In this document: positions 1-7,277 of the stretch, one piece after another
How positions within the stretch are numbered: position 1 is the first letter of the stretch
How the letters are laid out: every line of letters begins with the position of its first letter
NCBI GenBank assembly: GCA_002292345.1
Contig: DBBT01000108.1
Location: 9,973-19,358, forward strand
Reading direction: 5' to 3'
From: Opitutia bacterium UBA977
Lineage (GTDB): Bacteria > Verrucomicrobiota > Verrucomicrobiia > Opitutales > Coraliomargaritaceae
DNA length: 9,386 nucleotides
Notes under the pieces: generated by a model
The model's database searches: none
What the model was told of the DNA's origin: nothing
The model's input: the letters and a program-made list of their open reading frames with translations, nothing else
Translations under genes and position numbers: made by a program

Positions 1-702
1 CCACGGGAAACCGTTCTCGACTAATAGTTTTTTATAATTCCCGTAAATCGTAGGCATGTCGCCGCTCATATAGTGAAAGGTGACAGGTTCGTCTGCCGTT
101 ACCGTCATGGTGTATGCTTCCGGCCCCAAAAGCACCGAGGATTGCTTGCCCCCGAACACCACCCCGGCCAGCCCGTTATGAGGGAAAATGACAAAGGAAC
201 TTTGCCAGCGCTTCGAGCTACCATTATTGACTAGCGAATAACGGACATTTTTATCCGTCACCAAATTCAGCTGACCGCTCCAGCCGCCGGCGTCGCCAAG
301 GCCATAGGCCACTGGCAAGCCCCCCAGACTCAAGTCAATCTTGCACGCGCCCTCTTTCTCCGGCGCTACCGTAATGGAAACCAGTCCCTCAGAAGTTGCC
401 ACGCTCACATTCGCCTTCAAGTCCTGCGCCGTCATCACCGTAAAATGCCCCGGTCGATCGGAGTGCGCCTCAGTGGCAGTCACTGCTTGGCCGTCGAGAC
501 GCAAGCCGGCCTGCGCGTGAGCGGGAGCCAGAATCGTGCCGGACGTGTCTGTGAATTTAAAACGAAAGCCCGTAGGCTCCACCGTTATTCGCTGCGCTCC
601 GAACTTCAGCTCCGTCGAACCACTTTCCACCGCGGCACTCTCTGCTGCGAAACAGCTCACCACGATGGCTGCGAGTGCACTCCAATATTTTATTTTCACC
701 AT
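1..702 (-). CDS. GH31-like glycosidase, N-terminal part (partial, runs off window)
   Basis: Open frame of 234 codons from ATG at 702 to base 1 with no stop, so the C-terminal part, including any catalytic barrel, lies outside the window. Residues 1-25 form a Sec signal. V14-V15-S16-C17 fits a lipobox, so this may be a lipoprotein; cleavage after the later Ala-rich stretch is the alternative. The rest is rich in beta-strand-like segments. Motifs such as AYGLGDAGGW, FVIFPHNGLAG and a closing IYGNYKKLLVENGFPW resemble the N-terminal beta-sandwich of GH31 proteins and the conserved 'Y..Y..L....G.P' segment leading into their barrel. GH31 members are alpha-glucosidases, alpha-xylosidases, alpha-galactosidases and related enzymes; substrate and catalytic residues cannot be judged here. 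Last visible gene of the operon, 20 bases behind the flavoenzyme; only a weak purine-rich stretch (GAGACGAAG) precedes the start. Family call is from recognised motifs only. Confidence 0.6.
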   Translation of the reverse strand, partial: MVKIKYWSALAAIVVSCFAAESAAVESGSTELKFGAQRITVEPTGFRFKFTDTSGTILAPAHAQAGLRLDGQAVTATEAHSDRPGHFTVMTAQDLKANVSVATSEGLVSITVAPEKEGACKIDLSLGGLPVAYGLGDAGGWSGQLNLVTDKNVRYSLVNNGSSKRWQSSFVIFPHNGLAGVVFGGKQSSVLLGPEAYTMTVTADEPVTFHYMSGDMPTIYGNYKKLLVENGFPW

Positions 703-722
703 CACTTCGTCTCGATCGTTTA

Positions 723-3002
723 TTAGTAGATCCGGATACCGAACAGAGCGGCAGGCACTTGAGCCGATGGATGTGTCAGTTCCAGTGACAAGCCCCGGGT
801 GCAAACAGGTTCGGCAAAACGAATGCGGTTGACGGTCTGATGATTGCCGGAACAGCGATGCAACTCTTTACCGTCCGCATCGCGGAGCACGTAGTCGCGC
901 ACACAGAACGGCATCACATCCTCAGGGTGCCCCCACTGCGCGGTTTCCATGGCATGGTCGAAGTCGGTATCAAAGTGCAGCACGATCTCACGGATCGTTT
1001 GCTCAGCATCCCAGGCAATATCGAGGCGTGGGCTCGGATCCGCCGCTGCAACCACCCAGGCATTCGTGGATACCGTAGGACGGAACGTCCCACTCGCGAG
1101 CTGTTCTAGTTCAAATGCCTCAAGTGGTTCCGACAACTTGAAGGCCAGATTGTGCCCTTCGGGCCGACGGTCCGGCACCCAAAATTCGAAGCGGTCAATC
1201 CCAATGCCTGCTGGTGGAACTTGCTCACCCGTGTTCGATACCGCGTGGTTGAATTTCTTACGCACGGTCATCAGGCCAGTCACGCGCTGTTCAGAACAAG
1301 CGACTTCGGTAGCCGCATCGCCGTAGAGGCAGAGGAAGCCATAGCGGTTTTGATCCACTCCGTTAGTGACGGGAAATTCAATGGTCTGCTCACCCGCAGC
1401 GAGTGTAAAGGTCTGCTCACAGAGCGTCGCTTCCGGCGTGAAGTTTTCAGCCTTGTCGCTGACCCGCAGCGCTACGCGTAGCTCACCTGCCGCTTTCGCG
1501 CGAATTCGCAGTGTCACGGTCGGACGATCTTCAGGCGTCAACGGCAACAGCTGCGCCACCGGATATTCCAGATCCAGCCAAGGACCATCCGCGGAAAGTT
1601 CGGTCAACTGTAAGGTGGAAGAAGGCGAAAGTGTCGCCGATTGGGCTAGATCGCAGTCATCGCTCAGTGGGATGCCCGGAATGGCCTGCCCCACTCGATT
1701 GAGCGCGCGCTGAAGCGCTGCCATGCGTGTCGGCTCAGTCAGATCACGTGGGGCCAGTCCGTCGCGCAGGCAATGCGACGCCGCCATACCAACCGCAGTA
1801 GCGCCGTGTGCGCAGGTCAACATCACACGAGTCGAACCAAAGGCGACGTGCGAAGCACTGATGATACGCCCCGCCAGGAACAGGTTGCTGATATTTCGAC
1901 TGTAGTAACAGCGATACGGAATCCCGAACACGCCTTTACTGTGCCACTGGTTGCAGGGAGACTTTTCGCTGTAAACCGCATCCGACGGATGCAGGTCGAG
2001 TGACCAACCACCGACCGCCACAGCATCTTCGTGTATCCGTTGTTCAACTACATCCTGCTGAATAATCATCGTATCACCCTCAAAGCGGCGACTCTCACGT
2101 TTGCCGGGGATGGTGCCGACCCATTCGAGCGTCATATTTTCGGCATCAGGGAACTTTCCAGAATTCTTGATGTGATCCCACACACCATACACCACCTTCC
2201 AGAGCTCCCACTTGATCTCTTCAGTGTCGTGCACCGTGTCGCGTCGACCACCGTATTCGATCCACCACAACTTACAGCCGTGCTCCTTCACATCGAAATC
2301 TCGATAGCGCGGCACCTCGGTAATATCTTTCAGCGCATACTCCGGAGCGACGTATTTGACCGGCTTGCCAACATCCTTACTGTAAAAATAAATCGTATGC
2401 CCAAGCAATTCCCCGTAACTCTCATCCGGTGCGAAGTGTTCGCCAAACTCATCCGAGCTCTCGGCCCCCATACGAAATGCCGCGCCCGCTTGAAAGCCAA
2501 CGATGCCATCACCGGAGGCATCACAGAAATTTGGTGCGCTCACTACATAGCGAGTCGAATTTTGACTACAGAACGCGGTGACACTTGAAATGGTGTCGGG
2601 AGCCGACTTCTCCACTTCGTAGACTGCGGTGTTCAGCAGCAGCCGAATATTCGGCTCGCGCATGACAAACTCGAGCAGGATCGTGTCGAAGATCAACGGA
2701 TTTCCCTCTTTGTTGCGGTAGGTATTTTCGACCAGAATTTCGTCGACGAGTCCGCCTTCGCGGGACCAGCGGTTGTTGTTGCCCATGTGCGAAGTCGCAC
2801 CCAGCCCCCATAACCTTACCTCACTGGATGCATTCCCACCCAGCACCGGGCGATCCTGAATCAAGGCGACTTGAAGTCCCTGGCGCGCAGCAGTTACAGC
2901 CGCACAGACGCCAGCCAAACCGCCGCCAACCACGGCAAAATCGACCGGGATCGCTTCACATTTCAGGCCACGTAGGCCTTCTGTAGGTGTCTCAATAATC
3001 AT
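723..3002 (-). CDS. FAD-dependent oxidoreductase (FAD_oxidored type) with C-terminal beta-sandwich domains
   Basis: 759 residues, no signal peptide, so probably cytoplasmic. The N-terminal half (about 20-430) is a flavoprotein fold: dinucleotide-binding GGGLAG at 26-31, acidic D50 ending the second strand, and the GGNASSE segment at 55-61 typical of FAD_oxidored proteins. DASGDG at 161-166 and NLFLAGR with a following HVAFGSTR at 373-392 are the later FAD-contacting motifs. Two additional regions follow: a beta-rich stretch (about 465-585) and a terminal galactose-binding-like sandwich (about 605-759). Related proteins are common in glycan loci of Bacteroidota, Planctomycetota and Verrucomicrobiota, but their substrates are mostly unknown. 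Placement between a symporter and a GH31-like gene suggests oxidation of an imported sugar or its aglycone; that is inference. The start at 3002 lies 27 bases after the symporter stop and has no Shine-Dalgarno. Family confident, reaction unknown. Confidence 0.88.
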   Translation of the reverse strand: MIIETPTEGLRGLKCEAIPVDFAVVGGGLAGVCAAVTAARQGLQVALIQDRPVLGGNASSEVRLWGLGATSHMGNNNRWSREGGLVDEILVENTYRNKEGNPLIFDTILLEFVMREPNIRLLLNTAVYEVEKSAPDTISSVTAFCSQNSTRYVVSAPNFCDASGDGIVGFQAGAAFRMGAESSDEFGEHFAPDESYGELLGHTIYFYSKDVGKPVKYVAPEYALKDITEVPRYRDFDVKEHGCKLWWIEYGGRRDTVHDTEEIKWELWKVVYGVWDHIKNSGKFPDAENMTLEWVGTIPGKRESRRFEGDTMIIQQDVVEQRIHEDAVAVGGWSLDLHPSDAVYSEKSPCNQWHSKGVFGIPYRCYYSRNISNLFLAGRIISASHVAFGSTRVMLTCAHGATAVGMAASHCLRDGLAPRDLTEPTRMAALQRALNRVGQAIPGIPLSDDCDLAQSATLSPSSTLQLTELSADGPWLDLEYPVAQLLPLTPEDRPTVTLRIRAKAAGELRVALRVSDKAENFTPEATLCEQTFTLAAGEQTIEFPVTNGVDQNRYGFLCLYGDAATEVACSEQRVTGLMTVRKKFNHAVSNTGEQVPPAGIGIDRFEFWVPDRRPEGHNLAFKLSEPLEAFELEQLASGTFRPTVSTNAWVVAAADPSPRLDIAWDAEQTIREIVLHFDTDFDHAMETAQWGHPEDVMPFCVRDYVLRDADGKELHRCSGNHQTVNRIRFAEPVCTRGLSLELTHPSAQVPAALFGIRIY

Positions 3003-3029
3003 ATAATACTATTCATTGTTTCCAGGCGC

Positions 3030-4751
3030 TTACACAGCACGCCGGACTTTGTGATAAATAATCGCCGCGAGCAGAAATAGGATGCCGCCAAAAGCAGCTA
3101 GAATTCCGTGCGAGGTTTCGTTGACCAGGATGAGCGAACACATCATCGCGCCACAAACGGCCAGACAGACCGCGACGACTTTGGCCGCCATCGGATTGGA
3201 TTGCACCGCATGCGCCGCCTCGGCTTCGTCTTCTTTACGTGCCAAGGCAGCAATGGTCTTCCAACCAGCGTCTTCACCCCGGCTGGTAAATTCAAGAATG
3301 GCGAGCACCGCCACCGGAAAGATGACTCCCACAAAGGTCTTCAGGAAATTCGCATGGGCGATCACCCAGGCATTGATGCTGCCCAGCGAATCGATCCCGC
3401 TCAGGAATCCCTCGGCTCCAAAGCCAAAGCGAATCACCACACCTAATCCAAAGCCACTCAGCCCCGTGATCCAGACGGCCCGCCCACCAATCTTACGGCT
3501 AAAGATGCCCCAGAGCGAGGGCGCCAGCAGCGGCACCACCATTAATTCGGTAATACTGATTATGAGATCCTTCACCTGACCGAGTTTCTCAATTTGAAGC
3601 GCAATCCCGATCAGCAGTATTCCCAGTAGCACGGTAAATATACGTCCTGCGCGGAGCAGCGATTTAGCAGTGCTCGCTTTAGCCAATGGCTTATAAATAT
3701 CATGCGTTAGCACGCCGGAAAATACGTTCAACTGCGAACTGACCATACTGGCGGTCGCCGAGAACATCGCCGCGAGCATCAATCCGACCATGCCGATCGG
3801 CAGCACCGACTGACAGGCAAGAATATATGCCTGTTCGGCATCTGCGCCGGGATTGGATACACGATAAATCATCGGCGGCAACAGCCATAGCAGCGGACTA
3901 CACAGATAGAGCGCTGCAAAAAGAAACGTGCTCTTGCGCGCATCTTTCTTCGTGGGCACACACAGGAAGCGCTGCACAAAGGCCCACTCCGCTCCGATCA
4001 TGAAGAAATGAATCGCCGCCCATCCGGCCAAGAAGAACACCGAATACTTTTCCTCTTTGACTAAATCGAAGAAACCTTCGGGCGCGGCCTCAATGAAGCC
4101 TCCTAGCCCGCCTACCTGATGGAGTGCCAGAGGCACGACAAACAAGACCGCTAAGTTAAGAATGATAAACTGCAGCACATCCGTCATCAGCACCGCCCAT
4201 AGCCCACCAATCATGGTGTAAAGTACTACCACCGATCCAAAGATCAGGATCGCCCAGCGCAGTGAGAGATTACCCGTTTCCGGATCACGCAGCATGTTAC
4301 CTTCATCCAGCGGCATCAACGCCACCAGTATCTTGGCCAGTGCATACAGCGCCGCAGCAGTGCCGACCACCCGTAGCACCATCATCGACCACGTATAGAA
4401 ATGCAGCGCACCCTTACCAAATCGTAAGCGGACATATTCCGCCGGTGTTTCGATGCCCATGCCTTTCCAGCGACCTGCGACAAACACGCCGACCAACAGC
4501 GCCGCCACGCCATACATCAGGTTGATCATCACCGCCACCATGCCGACGTCAAACGCGATGCTGCCCCACACCACGAAGGTATTGGCGGAGAACATGGTCA
4601 TAAATGCACTCAAGCCACTCGCCCACCATGGCGAAGTGCCCCCAGCACTAAACATGTCGGATGAGTTCTTAACCAACCGCCCCAGGATCACACCGAGCAA
4701 TACGGTGCCAACAAGATACGCAATTAAAACTGTCCAATCTGCAATAGCCAT
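3030..4751 (-). CDS. Sodium:solute symporter, SSS (SLC5-like) family
   Basis: 573 residues, strongly hydrophobic, with about 13-14 likely membrane segments. Family hallmarks: DMFSAGG...PWWASGLSAFM at 32-51 after the first helix, GGLWAVLMTDVLQF at 182-195, QRFLCVPTKKDARKS at 260-274, and FSATASMVSSQLN followed by VLTHDIYKP at 330-355. In the last of these, S338/S339 sit where the Na2-site Ser pair of vSGLT-type transporters is found. Family members couple Na+ entry to uptake of sugars, sugar acids, amino acids or vitamins; the substrate cannot be read from sequence. A charged loop at about 489-515 (rich in Glu/Lys) precedes two last helices. The start lies only 4 bases after the stop of the GH9-like gene, implying translational linkage; no clear Shine-Dalgarno is present. 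In this operon it probably imports the mono- or oligosaccharide released by the exported enzymes. Confidence 0.92.
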   Translation of the reverse strand: MAIADWTVLIAYLVGTVLLGVILGRLVKNSSDMFSAGGTSPWWASGLSAFMTMFSANTFVVWGSIAFDVGMVAVMINLMYGVAALLVGVFVAGRWKGMGIETPAEYVRLRFGKGALHFYTWSMMVLRVVGTAAALYALAKILVALMPLDEGNMLRDPETGNLSLRWAILIFGSVVVLYTMIGGLWAVLMTDVLQFIILNLAVLFVVPLALHQVGGLGGFIEAAPEGFFDLVKEEKYSVFFLAGWAAIHFFMIGAEWAFVQRFLCVPTKKDARKSTFLFAALYLCSPLLWLLPPMIYRVSNPGADAEQAYILACQSVLPIGMVGLMLAAMFSATASMVSSQLNVFSGVLTHDIYKPLAKASTAKSLLRAGRIFTVLLGILLIGIALQIEKLGQVKDLIISITELMVVPLLAPSLWGIFSRKIGGRAVWITGLSGFGLGVVIRFGFGAEGFLSGIDSLGSINAWVIAHANFLKTFVGVIFPVAVLAILEFTSRGEDAGWKTIAALARKEDEAEAAHAVQSNPMAAKVVAVCLAVCGAMMCSLILVNETSHGILAAFGGILFLLAAIIYHKVRRAV

Positions 4752-4755
4752 GCCG

Positions 4756-7023
4756 TTATTTCACTTTAAAGTTAGGTGTGGTCTGTGCCGCATCAAACTG
4801 TAAATAGCTCAAGCTGATGCACCAAGAGGCGCCGTAGTTCGACCAGCCTTCCAGGTGGCGGAACTTTTTCCCTGGTTGAAAAGGATACATCTCGCTGCCG
4901 GGTAGTGTCGCGAGATTACCACGAACGGTTTCCAAGCGCGCACAGGTGTCCAACTTATACAGCTTTGGCCAGCCACGCTCAATTTCGGGAAACCCTTGTT
5001 TGGGATGCGGAGTCGACGCATGCAGCATCGGGTTACGACCGAACAAATGGTCCACCGAAGCGAAGGCGATACGTTCAAGTTCTTGTTTCAGTGCGGGATC
5101 CTCGACCACCCACGAAGCAGAGAGAGCGATGGCCGGCAAACTCAGCGAGTTTCCTACTTCATTCATGCCCGGAATCGTCCACATTTCGTCACTGTATTTA
5201 CGGAAGTCCCATAGATTGTGCGACCGGCTCACAGCAACGCGTGCCCACTCGGTAATCTTTGCCTGCAAGCCCTCCGGAGCCTGTTGAGGATATTTCTGCA
5301 AGAGCCAGACCAAATTCGGAATCGTCCGGTGCTCGGACAGGCGATGGCCCTTCGTCGTGCGCGGATCATTCCAATCCAGATGCTTGATAATCCAGTCTGC
5401 CTGTTTGACGGCCGCATTCAAATACATGTCGGCATCCGCCAGCCCTTCTCGCTTTGCCACTTCATGCATCAATAGATTCGGAACAATCGAATGGCCGGGC
5501 GCATGGCGGCCTTTGAATGGGTGCATGTGCCCTGGATTGTGAATATTTTGATCAAACGATTCAGTCGTCATATAGGTTTCAGGATTCCACCAAGGACTAA
5601 TATCGAGCGCACTCGCTCCCCTCTTGTTGGCCGACCCTCCTTGTGTATAGTGCCCTCTTGGACCCCCCTCAGGCTTCCAGAACTTGAGGCAAAATTCCAG
5701 ACAACGATCATAGAAGGACTGCGGCAGCCATTGCTTCAACTCCGGCCAAGCCCATAGCACATAGGCGATTTGCTCGACTGTCTGTGGCTCAATCAGACTG
5801 TTATCGTCATCGAAACTTGCGCTGGGATCACGACCATTGGGCTTCATCAAAATATAGCCCGCCCCCCAGTGGAGAATCTTCACCACGTCCGGCGCGTTCG
5901 CCTTGGGTGGCTCCAACTGATAATAGCCGCGCGCCGCATCCATCACCCCCGGGCCCGCACCATCTCTGATGTAAACAAAGTCGGGCGCAGTCACACGCGC
6001 CTTCTCTGCCTGCCAATCGATCTGACGTGGCATCGAGTTAATAAATTCTGGATCGGAGAGGTAAAAGAGCACGAGTGAGGGAACGATCGCATCGTAATAG
6101 GTGCCATCACGAAAGCCACAGCCCCCATACGCGCTTGGGTGCGTGCCAACCACCGAGCGCACATCATTCAAGAAATCCGTGGCTGCCTGCCAATACTGTT
6201 CTTGATCGAGGTTCGCTCGAATTAAAAACGGATCACTGGTGTTCGACGTAAGTTCGCCGCCACTGAGCTCTATCACATAGCGCGCAGCCGAATCAACCGG
6301 CTGAAACGAGCTGAAATCACCGATCCCACCTTCAATGAAACCCATATATACAATCTCCGAATCACCCTGTTCGCGTAGTTTGAATTCGGTTCCATCCGCA
6401 GACAACGGAGCCGTAAAACGCTTCGGACGACCGGTAAAGTAACCAATCTGATTCACACCAATCTGGTGTTGGCTGAAGCGGATACCGTAATCCTCTGTCT
6501 GAACAGCAGCCTCGCCGACATCTTGCAGCCCCAGCGCTTCCTTGTTATTGTAGACCGCAATCTCGCGGATACGTGCCGCGCCAGCTCGCAACAATTCCAG
6601 CCGAACTTTCGTCACATTAACTTGCTCAATGTAGATGCGTTTCGAGCTCTTCGTATTCTTACGAATATTCCAATCGTCATGGCGCTTCCAAGTGCCATTT
6701 ACTTCGACCGAGACATCGAAATCTCTCAGACTACTGCCAGCCTCAGTCTTCCAGCCAGAGAACACATCGATCATCCCAACCTTGGTCGGCTGTGTAAAGG
6801 CCAGTTCCACCCAAGGCTTGGAATCACCCTTGGCAGCCAGCCAGCGAGACGCATCACTGACGATGCCATCGTTCACCTTGTCCGCAGTATAGCTGCCTCG
6901 GTGGCTACTCACAGAGACCACAGCGGATTCTGCCAAATTAACATCTGCCGCCTGTGCCACCGGCACAAATAGTGGATAAAACAGCGATAGGGCTAAAAGT
7001 GTTTTTGGGTTCAACATTCTCAT
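4756..7023 (-). CDS. Secreted discoidin-domain, CelD_N-domain protein with divergent GH9-like barrel
   Basis: 755 residues. A Sec signal peptide (1-25, ending AQA) is followed by an F5/8 type C/discoidin-like domain at about 28-159 (DGIVSD, RWLA, WVELAF, RIREIAVYN), often a sugar-binding CBM32-like module. HQIGVNQIGYFTGRPKRF at 186-203 and the strands to about 269 match the CelD_N Ig-like domain that precedes GH9 catalytic domains. Residues about 275-745 are helical and barrel-like. FGRNP at 661-665 parallels the GH9 'GxNP' segment, and E725 within EGWSNYGASW lies where the GH9 acid Glu would be. The canonical DAGD base motif is absent; the nearest candidate is RDGTYYDA at 305-312. It is therefore GH9-like, with activity unproven. 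M3 is an alternative start; neither start has a Shine-Dalgarno. First gene of the operon, next to the divergent XylR-like regulator. Confidence 0.75.
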   Translation of the reverse strand: MRMLNPKTLLALSLFYPLFVPVAQAADVNLAESAVVSVSSHRGSYTADKVNDGIVSDASRWLAAKGDSKPWVELAFTQPTKVGMIDVFSGWKTEAGSSLRDFDVSVEVNGTWKRHDDWNIRKNTKSSKRIYIEQVNVTKVRLELLRAGAARIREIAVYNNKEALGLQDVGEAAVQTEDYGIRFSQHQIGVNQIGYFTGRPKRFTAPLSADGTEFKLREQGDSEIVYMGFIEGGIGDFSSFQPVDSAARYVIELSGGELTSNTSDPFLIRANLDQEQYWQAATDFLNDVRSVVGTHPSAYGGCGFRDGTYYDAIVPSLVLFYLSDPEFINSMPRQIDWQAEKARVTAPDFVYIRDGAGPGVMDAARGYYQLEPPKANAPDVVKILHWGAGYILMKPNGRDPSASFDDDNSLIEPQTVEQIAYVLWAWPELKQWLPQSFYDRCLEFCLKFWKPEGGPRGHYTQGGSANKRGASALDISPWWNPETYMTTESFDQNIHNPGHMHPFKGRHAPGHSIVPNLLMHEVAKREGLADADMYLNAAVKQADWIIKHLDWNDPRTTKGHRLSEHRTIPNLVWLLQKYPQQAPEGLQAKITEWARVAVSRSHNLWDFRKYSDEMWTIPGMNEVGNSLSLPAIALSASWVVEDPALKQELERIAFASVDHLFGRNPMLHASTPHPKQGFPEIERGWPKLYKLDTCARLETVRGNLATLPGSEMYPFQPGKKFRHLEGWSNYGASWCISLSYLQFDAAQTTPNFKVK

Positions 7024-7044
7024 GTGATCAATTCTGTAAGAGTT

Positions 7045-7050
7045 ATTATA
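7045..7050 (-). promoter_or_regulatory. -10 box (TATAAT) of the operon promoter
   Basis: A perfect TATAAT read on the minus strand, 22 bases upstream of the ATG at 7023. At 17-bp spacing the -35 region would be GCTTGG (7073-7068), a poor match to TTGACA. A strong -10 with a weak -35 is typical of activator-dependent promoters. The predicted transcript start is near 7038, leaving a leader of about 15 bases. Confidence 0.6.
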
Positions 7051-7060
7051 TTAAAAAGAC

Positions 7061-7070
7061 GGATACCCCA
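7061..7070 (-). promoter_or_regulatory. Candidate operator copy A (GGGTATCC)
   Basis: Minus-strand TTGGGGTATCCGT (7072-7060) shares 11 of 13 bases with copy B (TTAGGGTATCCCT). It overlaps the -35 region of the TATAAT promoter, where an AraC-family activator would contact RNA polymerase. Function is inferred from position and duplication. Confidence 0.4.
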
Positions 7071-7123
7071 AGCAATTGATGCATTCGACGCATAAAGCTC
7101 ATCTGCCTCTACGGTAAATCAGT

Positions 7124-7136
7124 AGGGATACCCTAA
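7124..7136 (-). promoter_or_regulatory. Candidate operator copy B (GGGTATCC)
   Basis: Minus-strand TTAGGGTATCCCT (7136-7124), about 65 bases upstream of copy A in the same orientation. The core GGGATACCC (plus strand, 7125-7133) is itself an interrupted inverted repeat (GGG/CCC). It may serve as an upstream half-site for the regulator encoded at 7278-8456. Confidence 0.4.
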
Positions 7137-7160
7137 AATAGCAAATGACACCCCGCATCG

Positions 7161-7172
7161 ATATACGTATAT
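7161..7172. repeat. 12-bp perfect palindrome ATATACGTATAT
   Basis: Perfect dyad centred on CG, framed by GCAT (7155-7158) and ATGC (7171-7174), giving an imperfect 22-bp symmetric block at 7154-7175. A CG-centred dyad is the kind of site a dimeric regulator binds. It lies between the operon promoter and the regulator start, so it could serve either gene. Confidence 0.4.
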
Positions 7173-7204
7173 GCGTAAACTTTTAATGGATTCACGTCCT
7201 CCGC

Positions 7205-7235
7205 TTGACCCGCACACAAAAAGAGGCGTTATTAC
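7205..7235 (+). promoter_or_regulatory. Possible promoter of the XylR-like regulator
   Basis: TTGACC at 7205-7210 matches five of six -35 bases. The downstream -10 is poor: TATTAC at 7230-7235 (19-bp spacing) or GTTATT at 7228-7233 (17-bp). If used, transcription would begin near 7242 and the leader would be almost only pyrimidines. Tentative. Confidence 0.35.
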
Positions 7236-7277
7236 TACCATTCCATCCCCTCCCCCTCCTCTATTCCTTCCTTCCCC

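Larger units (their letters stand above)
7024..7277. promoter_or_regulatory. Divergent intergenic control region between operon and XylR-like regulator
   Basis: 254 bases without a gene between oppositely oriented starts. It holds the operon promoter, two copies of a GGGTATCC element, a 12-bp palindrome, partial inverted repeats (ATGC...GCAT at 7079-7093) and a pyrimidine-rich leader before the regulator. This is the usual position for operators of a XylR/AraC-type activator that controls the neighbouring sugar operon; that role is inferred from layout. Confidence 0.7.

Noticed and set aside
2031..2588. 185-codon open frame on the plus strand
   Set aside because: Lies wholly inside the flavoenzyme gene on the opposite strand, encodes no recognisable motif, and the minus-strand frame has clear FAD motifs throughout.
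6466..6972. 168-codon open frame on the plus strand
   Set aside because: Antisense to the signal peptide, discoidin and CelD_N parts of the GH9-like gene; no recognisable family. The same applies to the other overlapping frames at 445-832 and 3082-3579.
7241..7277. Strong Shine-Dalgarno-like G/A tract followed by ATG on the minus strand
   Set aside because: The ATG at 7246 is followed by a stop after three codons (ATG GAA TGG TAG), so no gene follows; the purine run is the complement of the pyrimidine leader.
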